This document shows, in pieces, positions 5,612-11,339 of a stretch of DNA of 11,339 bases. The notes below the pieces were generated by a model. That model did no database searches, was not told where the DNA came from, and worked only from the letters and a program-made list of their open reading frames with translations. Numbering within the stretch: the stretch's first letter is position 1; each line of letters opens with the position of its first letter. A program made the translations under genes and the position numbers. Origin of the DNA: an uncultured Lachnospiraceae bacterium (GTDB lineage Bacteria; Bacillota; Clostridia; Lachnospirales; Lachnospiraceae); the NCBI GenBank assembly GCA_902773445.1, contig CACYEU010000255.1, positions 1-11,339 on the forward strand, in the 5' to 3' direction.

Positions 5612-6718
5612 TTGGAAATTGAACGCGTAAAACTGAGTCATTTCCGAAACTATGACAGTCTTGATCTGACCTTTGGTCCTCATATCAATCTGATTTACGG
5701 GCAAAATGCCCAGGGGAAGACCAATCTCCTGGAATCTCTCTACGTGTGCGGAACGAGTCGTTCATTCAGAGTCTGTCCTGACAAAGAAATGATACAAAAA
5801 GGTTATGACGCTGCGCATATCACAATGGATGCGCATGATCGTCATGCGTCTTTTACGATCGATCTGCACTTAAAACAGAATGAGAGAAAAGGGATCGCAG
5901 TCAATAAGATCCCGGTCAGAAAGATCAGTGAGCTGCTTGGAAAAGTCAAATTCATTGTCTTTTCACCTGATGATATGGCGTTGATCAAAGGCAGTCCTCA
6001 GATCAGACGAAACTTTCTGGATATGGAGATCAGTCAGATCAATCAGATCTATCTGAAAAACCTGGCCAGATATAAGCATGTTTTAAATCAGAGAAACATA
6101 CTTTTAAAAGAAATAAAGAAAAACTCTTCCTTAGAAAAAACACTAGATGTATGGGATGAGCAGATTATTTTGTACGGATGTGGTATAATAAAGGAAAGAA
6201 AACTTTTCATTGACCGTCTGAATTCGATCGTTTATGACAAGCATCTTGATATGACTGACCGCAAAGAAGAGATCATGATCGACTATGAACCGTCGGTCTA
6301 TGCGGAACAGTTTGCAGACGGACTCAGACGGAGCAGACGAAGAGATCTTGAGTTCGGTACAACACATGTCGGACCGCACAGAGATGATTTTACCGTCTTT
6401 GTCAATGATGAGAATTTAAAAAAATACGGATCACAGGGACAGAAAAGGACTGCAGCGTTATCGATCAAACTCTCAGAGATCGATCTGATCCGTGAAGAAC
6501 AGGGAGAAAATCCGGTTATTCTGCTCGATGATGTTTTTTCGGAACTCGACGAAAAGAGACAGGAAGACCTGATCAGGATGATTGGAGATTATCAGACGAT
6601 TATCACCTGCACCAGAATTGAAGATTTTTATTTCAATTTTGAGGGGCAGATGAGATTCTTTGCGATTAAAGAAGGAAAAGCAGAAGAAAGCGGAGGTTTA
6701 AATGGCACAGTCGACTGA
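5612..6718 (+). CDS. recF: DNA replication/repair protein RecF
   Basis: A 368-residue SMC-like ATPase that, with RecO and RecR, loads RecA at single-stranded gaps. Walker A is GQNAQGKT at residues 30-37. The ABC signature is SQGQKRTAALSIKLSE, and Walker B is PVILLDDVFSELDEKRQ. It starts at a TTG (5612) with AAGGAAG about eight bases upstream and formed partly by the dnaN stop, so the two are probably coupled. The last 17 bases overlap gyrB. The small S4-domain gene (rlbA/yaaA) that often separates dnaN from recF is not present; only 11 bases lie between. Confidence 0.96.
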   Translation: MEIERVKLSHFRNYDSLDLTFGPHINLIYGQNAQGKTNLLESLYVCGTSRSFRVCPDKEMIQKGYDAAHITMDAHDRHASFTIDLHLKQNERKGIAVNKIPVRKISELLGKVKFIVFSPDDMALIKGSPQIRRNFLDMEISQINQIYLKNLARYKHVLNQRNILLKEIKKNSSLEKTLDVWDEQIILYGCGIIKERKLFIDRLNSIVYDKHLDMTDRKEEIMIDYEPSVYAEQFADGLRRSRRRDLEFGTTHVGPHRDDFTVFVNDENLKKYGSQGQKRTAALSIKLSEIDLIREEQGENPVILLDDVFSELDEKRQEDLIRMIGDYQTIITCTRIEDFYFNFEGQMRFFAIKEGKAEESGGLNGTVD

Positions 6719-8636
6719 AGTGACAACCGAATACGGTGCCGATCAGATACAGATTCTCGAAGGTCTTGAAGCAGTACGTTTAAGACCCGGAATGTATATC
6801 GGCACAACATCGATCAGAGGTCTTCATCACCTGGTCTATGAGATCGTCGACAATTCGGTTGATGAAGCTCTTGCAGGAAGCTGTACCGAGATCAAAGTGA
6901 CGTTAAATGCCGACAATTCCGTGACGGTCGAGGACAACGGCCGAGGCATTCCGGTCGGCATCAATCATAAAGCCGGTATTCCGGCTGTTGAGGTCGTCTT
7001 TACGGTCCTTCATGCCGGCGGTAAATTCGGCGGCGGCGGATACAAGGTATCAGGCGGACTTCATGGTGTCGGCGCTTCGGTCGTCAACGCTCTTTCAACT
7101 TATCTTGAAGTCGAGATCTGCCAGAACGGACATGTCTATAAGCAGCGCTATTCAAACGGCGGCAAAGAGCATTCCGATCTGACGATCATCGGGGACTGCC
7201 CGGAAGAGAAGACCGGAACCAAAGTGACATTCCTTCCGGATGATACGATTTTTGAGACGGTTGTCTTTGATTTCAGAATGCTTGCGCAGCGCATGCGTGA
7301 AATGGCATTTCTGACGAAAGGACTTAAAATCATTCTCTGTGATGACAGAGAAGATAAGAAAGAAAAAGTCTTCCACTATGAAGGAGGCATCAAAGAATTC
7401 GTCACGTATCTGAATAAAGGCGCGAATTCGCTGTATCCAGAAGTCCTTTATTTTGAAGGCGAAAAAGACAATGTTCTCGTCGAAGTCGCTCTGCAGCACA
7501 ACGATATGTATTCCGACAACACATACGGATTTGTCAATACGATCACAACGCCTGAAGGCGGTATGCATGTCGTTGGTTTCAGAAACGCGCTGACCAAGAC
7601 ATTTAACGACTACGGACGTAAGAATAAACTCCTAAAAGACAATGAAGAGAATCTTGCCGGAGAAGATATCCGGGAGGGTATGACAGCGATCATCAGCGTC
7701 AAGATCGAAGATCCGCAGTTTGAAGGTCAGACAAAACAGAAACTCGGCAATACCGAGGCGCGTTCGGCGGTCGATTCGGTCGTCAGCAGTCAGCTGCAGA
7801 TCTATCTTGAACAGCATCCCGATGTCGCGAAGACGATTATTGAAAAATCCCTGCTTTCGCAGCGGGCCCGTGAAGCAGCGCGCAAAGCGCGTGAGATCAC
7901 CCGCCGCAAGTCAGCGCTTGAGACAATGGCGTTACCCGGCAAACTGGCAGACTGCTCCGATAAAGATCCGGCCAACTGTGAGATCTATATCGTCGAGGGT
8001 GATTCCGCCGGCGGCAGCGCAAAAACAGCGCGCGACCGCAATACGCAGGCGATCCTTCCGCTTCGCGGCAAAATTTTAAATGTCGAGAAAGCACGTCTCG
8101 ATAAGATCTACGGCAACGCGGAGATCAAAGCAATGATCACAGCGTTCGGTACCGGTATTCACGATGATTTTGATATTTCAAAACTTCGCTATCATAAGAT
8201 CATCATTATGACCGATGCCGATGTCGACGGCGCGCATATCAGCACATTGATGCTGACATTCCTGTATCGGTTCATGCCTGAACTGATCAAACAGGGTTAT
8301 GTCTATCTGGCGCAGCCGCCTCTCTATAAACTTGAGAAGAACAAGAAGGTCTGGTATGCGTACAGTGACGCCGAACTCGACAGTATTTTAAAAGACGTCG
8401 GTCGTGACGGCAACAATAAGATCCAGCGCTACAAAGGTCTTGGCGAGATGGATGCCGAACAGCTATGGGAGACAACGATGGATCCCGAGAACCGTATTCT
8501 GCTCCGCGTCAATATGGACGAAGAGTCTTCGAGTGAGCTTGACCTGACATTTACAACGCTGATGGGTGATAAAGTCGAACCGAGAAGAGAATTTATCGAA
8601 GAAAACGCCAGGTATGTTGAGAATCTGGATATCTGA
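6702..8636 (+). CDS. gyrB: DNA gyrase subunit B
   Basis: A 644-residue ATPase subunit of gyrase, which introduces negative supercoils. The GHKL ATPase domain shows EIVDNSVDEA (residues 47-56), DNGRGIPVGI and the GGLHGVGASVVNALS lid region. The TOPRIM domain has EGDSAGGSAK with Glu432 and the metal-binding DADVD (Asp505, 507, 509). The QRYKGLGEMDAEQLWETTM stretch and the RREFIEENA end are standard. Length is typical for Bacillota GyrB rather than the longer proteobacterial type or ParE. GGAGG lies five bases before the ATG, inside recF, and the reading frames overlap by 17 bases. gyrA follows after 44 bases. Confidence 0.98.
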   Translation: MAQSTEVTTEYGADQIQILEGLEAVRLRPGMYIGTTSIRGLHHLVYEIVDNSVDEALAGSCTEIKVTLNADNSVTVEDNGRGIPVGINHKAGIPAVEVVFTVLHAGGKFGGGGYKVSGGLHGVGASVVNALSTYLEVEICQNGHVYKQRYSNGGKEHSDLTIIGDCPEEKTGTKVTFLPDDTIFETVVFDFRMLAQRMREMAFLTKGLKIILCDDREDKKEKVFHYEGGIKEFVTYLNKGANSLYPEVLYFEGEKDNVLVEVALQHNDMYSDNTYGFVNTITTPEGGMHVVGFRNALTKTFNDYGRKNKLLKDNEENLAGEDIREGMTAIISVKIEDPQFEGQTKQKLGNTEARSAVDSVVSSQLQIYLEQHPDVAKTIIEKSLLSQRAREAARKAREITRRKSALETMALPGKLADCSDKDPANCEIYIVEGDSAGGSAKTARDRNTQAILPLRGKILNVEKARLDKIYGNAEIKAMITAFGTGIHDDFDISKLRYHKIIIMTDADVDGAHISTLMLTFLYRFMPELIKQGYVYLAQPPLYKLEKNKKVWYAYSDAELDSILKDVGRDGNNKIQRYKGLGEMDAEQLWETTMDPENRILLRVNMDEESSSELDLTFTTLMGDKVEPRREFIEENARYVENLDI

Positions 8637-8637
8637 T

Positions 8638-8653
8638 ATGCCGGCACCGGCAT
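8638..8653. repeat. GC-rich hairpin between gyrB and gyrA
   Basis: ATGCCGG, CA, CCGGCAT form a 16-base near-perfect palindrome just after the gyrB stop. There is no T-run, so it is not a standard terminator. It could be an RNA processing or stability element between the two cistrons, or a protein site. Confidence 0.5.
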
Positions 8654-8680
8654 TTGACATAGACATTTGAAGGAGAGACG

Positions 8681-11197
8681 ATGTCTGATAATTTTTACGA
8701 CAGAATCAATGAAGTTGATCTGAAAGAGACGATGGAACGCTCGTATATCGACTACGCGATGAGCGTGATCGCATCGCGTGCGCTTCCCGATGTGCGCGAC
8801 GGTTTAAAGCCGGTCCAGCGGCGCATCCTGCACTCGATGGTCGAGCTGAACAACGGTCCGGACAAACCGCACCGTAAATGCGCGCGTATCGTCGGTGATA
8901 CGATGGGTAAATACCATCCGCACGGCGACAGTTCGATCTACGGAGCCCTTGTCAATATGGCACAGGAATGGTCAACACGTTATCCGTTGGTCGACGGACA
9001 CGGCAACTTCGGATCAGTCGACGGCGACGGAGCTGCGGCCATGCGTTATACTGAGGCGCGTCTCTCAAAAATCTCGACTGAGCTGATTGCCGATATCAAT
9101 AAAGACACGGTCGATTTTATTCCGAACTTTGATGAGACAGAAAAGGAGCCTGCTGTTCTTCCGGCACGTTTCCCGAATCTGCTGGTCAACGGTACGACCG
9201 GTATCGCGGTCGGTATGGCGACAAATATACCGCCGCACAATCTCGGTGAGACGATCGACGCGGTCGTTAAGATCATCGATGACAAGATCGAAGGCCGTGA
9301 GACGACGGTCGAAGATCTGCTTCCGATCATCAAAGGTCCGGATTTTCCGACCGGAGGTACGATCCTCGGGACACGCGGCATCAAAGAGGCTTATACGACC
9401 GGCCGCGGCAAGATCAGGACCCGCGCGGTCTGTGAGATCGAAACGCTTGCCAACGGAAAGAGCCGCATCATCGTCAGTGAACTTCCGTTCATGGTCAATA
9501 AAGCGCGTCTGATCGAAAAAATCGCTGAGCTGGTCAAAGACAAACGAATCGACGGCATCACCGATCTGAGTGATCAGTCCAGCCGCGAAGGCATGCGTAT
9601 CTGCATCGATATCAGACGCGATGCCAATGCGAACGTGATTCTTAATCAGCTCTACAAGCATACACAGCTGCAGGATACATTCGGTGTGATCATGCTGGCG
9701 CTGGTCGGCAATGAGCCGAAGATCATGAATCTCAAAGAGATCCTGACTTACTATCTGTCACACCAGGAAGAAGTCGTTACACGCAGGACGAAATATGATC
9801 TGAACAAGGCAAAAGAGCGCTGCCACATTCTGGAAGGTCTGTTGATCGCGCTTGATAATATCGACGAAGTCATCAAGATCATCCGCGGTTCGGAAAATGC
9901 TCAGACCGCGCAGCAGGCATTGATCGTACGCTTCGATCTGTCCGAGGCACAGGCGCGCGCGATCGTCGATATGCGTCTGCGCGCACTGACAGGTCTCGAG
10001 CGTGATAAGATCGAGACAGAGCACAAAGAACTCGTCGAAAGGATCGCAGGCTATGAGGCGATTCTTGCCGATCACAATAAACTTCTCGGCGTGATCCGCG
10101 AGGAGATCATCAAAATCCGCGATATTTACGGCGACGAGCGCCGCACAACGATCGGATTTGACGATGAACTGACCGACGAAGATCTGATCCCCGATGAAAA
10201 TGTTGTTGTGACAATGACACAAATGGGGTATATTAAGAGAATGAGCGGCGACACATTCCGCAGCCAGAACAGGGGCGGCATGGGTATCCGCGGCATGGCG
10301 ACGATCGAGGACGATATCGTCAGTGAAGTCTTTATGACAAGGACGCACAACGAACTTCTGTTCTTCACGAACTTCGGACGCGTCTACCGTCTCAAGGGAT
10401 ATGAGATCCCGGAGGCCAGCCGGACATCGCGCGGAACCGCGATCATCAATCTGCTGCAGCTGCAGCCGGGCGAGACCGTGACCGCAGGCATCAATCTCGG
10501 CAAAGAGGATTACGACAAGTACAAATATCTGCTGATGGCGACCAAGAACGGCATCGTCAAGAAGACAAACCTTGAAGCCTATGCCAATGTCCGCAAGAAC
10601 GGTCTGACCGCGATCGATCTGCGCGAGGGCGATGAGCTGATCGAAGTCAAGATGACTGACAATGAGCGCAAGGTCTATCTCGTGACCCGCGGCGGTTACA
10701 GCATTTGCTTCAAAGAGACTGATGTCCGGCCGATGGGCCGAGTCGCGATGGGTGTCAAAGGCATTTCCCTGCGCGACGGTGACGAAGTCATCGCGATGCA
10801 GCTCGACAGCATGGGATCCTACCTGCTGACCGCGTCCGAAAACGGCATCGGCAAACTGACCGAACTGACGCAGTTCAATCTGCAGAAGCGCGGAGGCCTC
10901 GGTCTCAAATGCTACCGGATCCTCGAGAAGACCGGCAAGCTTATCGCAGCCATTGCAGTCGAAGCCGAAAACGACATCCTGATGGTCAATTCGAGCGGCA
11001 CCGTGATCCGCATCAGCTGCGATTCGATCTCGGTCACAGGCCGTATCACATCAGGCGTCAAGCTGATCAACCTGAAGGAAGGTCAGACGCTGACGAGCAT
11101 CGGCAAAGTCCGCGAGGACGCATTTGACGAAGAAGAAGCCGTAGGTGAGGACGCACCTGAAACTGAAGAAGCTCAGAGCGAAGCGTCCGACAAGTAA
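8681..11197 (+). CDS. gyrA: DNA gyrase subunit A
   Basis: An 838-residue DNA-cleaving subunit of gyrase. The N-terminal winged-helix/tower region carries the catalytic Tyr123 in MRYTEARLS. The quinolone-determining region reads HPHGDSSIYGALVNMAQ, with Ser84 retained and Gly88 at the position that is Asp87 in E. coli and Glu in many Bacillota. The C-terminal beta-pinwheel has a GyrA-box form QNRGGMGIRGM with Met where a basic residue is usual. The last 25 residues or so are strongly acidic (DEEEAVGEDAPETEEAQSEA). AAGGAG lies about seven bases before the ATG. The region from about 10400 is GC-richer than dnaA or dnaN. Gyrase A rather than ParC is supported by the GyrA box and pairing with gyrB. 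Confidence 0.98.
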   Translation: MSDNFYDRINEVDLKETMERSYIDYAMSVIASRALPDVRDGLKPVQRRILHSMVELNNGPDKPHRKCARIVGDTMGKYHPHGDSSIYGALVNMAQEWSTRYPLVDGHGNFGSVDGDGAAAMRYTEARLSKISTELIADINKDTVDFIPNFDETEKEPAVLPARFPNLLVNGTTGIAVGMATNIPPHNLGETIDAVVKIIDDKIEGRETTVEDLLPIIKGPDFPTGGTILGTRGIKEAYTTGRGKIRTRAVCEIETLANGKSRIIVSELPFMVNKARLIEKIAELVKDKRIDGITDLSDQSSREGMRICIDIRRDANANVILNQLYKHTQLQDTFGVIMLALVGNEPKIMNLKEILTYYLSHQEEVVTRRTKYDLNKAKERCHILEGLLIALDNIDEVIKIIRGSENAQTAQQALIVRFDLSEAQARAIVDMRLRALTGLERDKIETEHKELVERIAGYEAILADHNKLLGVIREEIIKIRDIYGDERRTTIGFDDELTDEDLIPDENVVVTMTQMGYIKRMSGDTFRSQNRGGMGIRGMATIEDDIVSEVFMTRTHNELLFFTNFGRVYRLKGYEIPEASRTSRGTAIINLLQLQPGETVTAGINLGKEDYDKYKYLLMATKNGIVKKTNLEAYANVRKNGLTAIDLREGDELIEVKMTDNERKVYLVTRGGYSICFKETDVRPMGRVAMGVKGISLRDGDEVIAMQLDSMGSYLLTASENGIGKLTELTQFNLQKRGGLGLKCYRILEKTGKLIAAIAVEAENDILMVNSSGTVIRISCDSISVTGRITSGVKLINLKEGQTLTSIGKVREDAFDEEEAVGEDAPETEEAQSEASDK

Positions 11198-11216
11198 TTT
11201 AAAGACATTTACCTGC

Positions 11217-11236
11217 GCCGGTACGGGCGTACCGGC
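11217..11236. repeat. GC-rich hairpin between gyrA and tRNA-Ser
   Basis: GCCGGTAC and GTACCGGC form a perfect 8-bp stem around GGGC, 20 bases after the gyrA stop. The sequence after it (cgggaaatgc) is not T-rich, so intrinsic termination is doubtful. It may protect the gyrA message, or be a cut site if tRNA-Ser is co-transcribed with gyrA. No convincing separate promoter for the tRNA is seen in the 55-base gap. Confidence 0.5.
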
Positions 11237-11252
11237 CGGGAAATGCATATAG

Positions 11253-11339
11253 GGAGAGGTATCGAAGTGGTCATAACGAGCCGCACTCGAAATGCGGTCG
11301 TCGGGCAACCGGCGCGTGGGTTCGAATCCCACCCTCTCC
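11253..11339 (+). tRNA. tRNA-Ser (anticodon CGA), 3' end at window edge
   Basis: The acceptor GGAGAGG pairs with CCTCTCC, the last seven bases of the window. The D stem is TCG/CGA. The anticodon arm is CCGCA, loop CTCGAAA, TGCGG, giving anticodon CGA, which reads UCG serine codons. A long variable arm (CGTCGG, gcaa, CCGGCG) marks a class II tRNA, and the T arm is GTGGG TTCGAAT CCCAC. The discriminator base and any encoded CCA lie outside the window. It shares strand with gyrA. Confidence 0.95.

Noticed and set aside
9065..9661. Long open frame (198 residues) antisense to gyrA
   Set aside because: It lies wholly inside gyrA, whose protein is conserved throughout. Its composition follows from gyrA codons and there is no recognisable domain. 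Other long antisense frames (for example 9758-10348 and 1352-1807) are rejected for the same reason.
11217..11245. Hairpin after gyrA as a rho-independent terminator
   Set aside because: The stem is strong but no T-run follows, so it is listed as a hairpin of unknown role instead.
1..11339. Search for CRISPR arrays, insertion sequences, prophage, toxin-antitoxin or defence genes
   Set aside because: No direct-repeat arrays, transposase frames, integration boundaries or such genes are visible; the window is a conserved origin region and I see no undescribed multi-gene system.

Overview
This window spans the chromosomal replication origin of a low-to-mid GC Bacillota (Firmicutes) bacterium. 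Two gene blocks diverge from a short AT-rich gap at about 2731-2899. Leftward (minus strand) run rpmH, rnpA, yidD, yidC and the start of jag/khpB, which is cut by the window edge. Rightward (plus strand) run dnaA, dnaN, recF, gyrB, gyrA and a tRNA-Ser(CGA) that ends at the last base. This is the conserved Bacillota origin arrangement. The YidC type (long external loop, basic tail ending in an ANLVQKYN-like motif), the RHR variant of the RnpA motif and the GyrA sequence around the catalytic tyrosine look most like Lachnospiraceae or Erysipelotrichia proteins as I remember them. I cannot fix the family without a search.

Left block (1-2730): ribosomal protein L34 and the RNase P protein are followed by three genes for membrane-protein insertion and envelope control (yidD, yidC, khpB). 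They are packed with a 4-base overlap (rnpA/yidD) and gaps of 23 to 43 bases, so they are probably one operon. It is driven by a near-consensus sigma-A promoter upstream of rpmH (TTGACG, 17 bases, TATAAT). A 10-bp hairpin with a short T-run separates rpmH from rnpA and may set their ratio.

Origin: the dnaA promoter carries a DnaA-box-like TTATCAACA inside a 23-bp dyad. The main origin candidate is the 220-bp dnaA-dnaN gap, with about eight TTATC-type boxes (one full TTATNCACA match) followed by a DnaA-trio/unwinding-like stretch just before dnaN. This resembles the two-part oriC of Bacillus subtilis.

Right block (2900-11339): initiator, sliding clamp, recombination mediator and both gyrase subunits, all co-oriented with fork movement. 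The rlbA/yaaA (S4-domain) gene often found between dnaN and recF is absent. GC-rich hairpins without T-tracts flank gyrA. Coding GC visibly rises toward gyrA.

I found no mobile element, CRISPR array or undescribed multi-gene system. The points worth a second look are regulatory (origin and promoter dyads, the rpmH-rnpA hairpin), a few non-standard residues in conserved proteins (YidC Tyr51, GyrA Gly88, GyrA-box Met, RnpA RHR), and a strong excess of GATC in genes with none around the origin.
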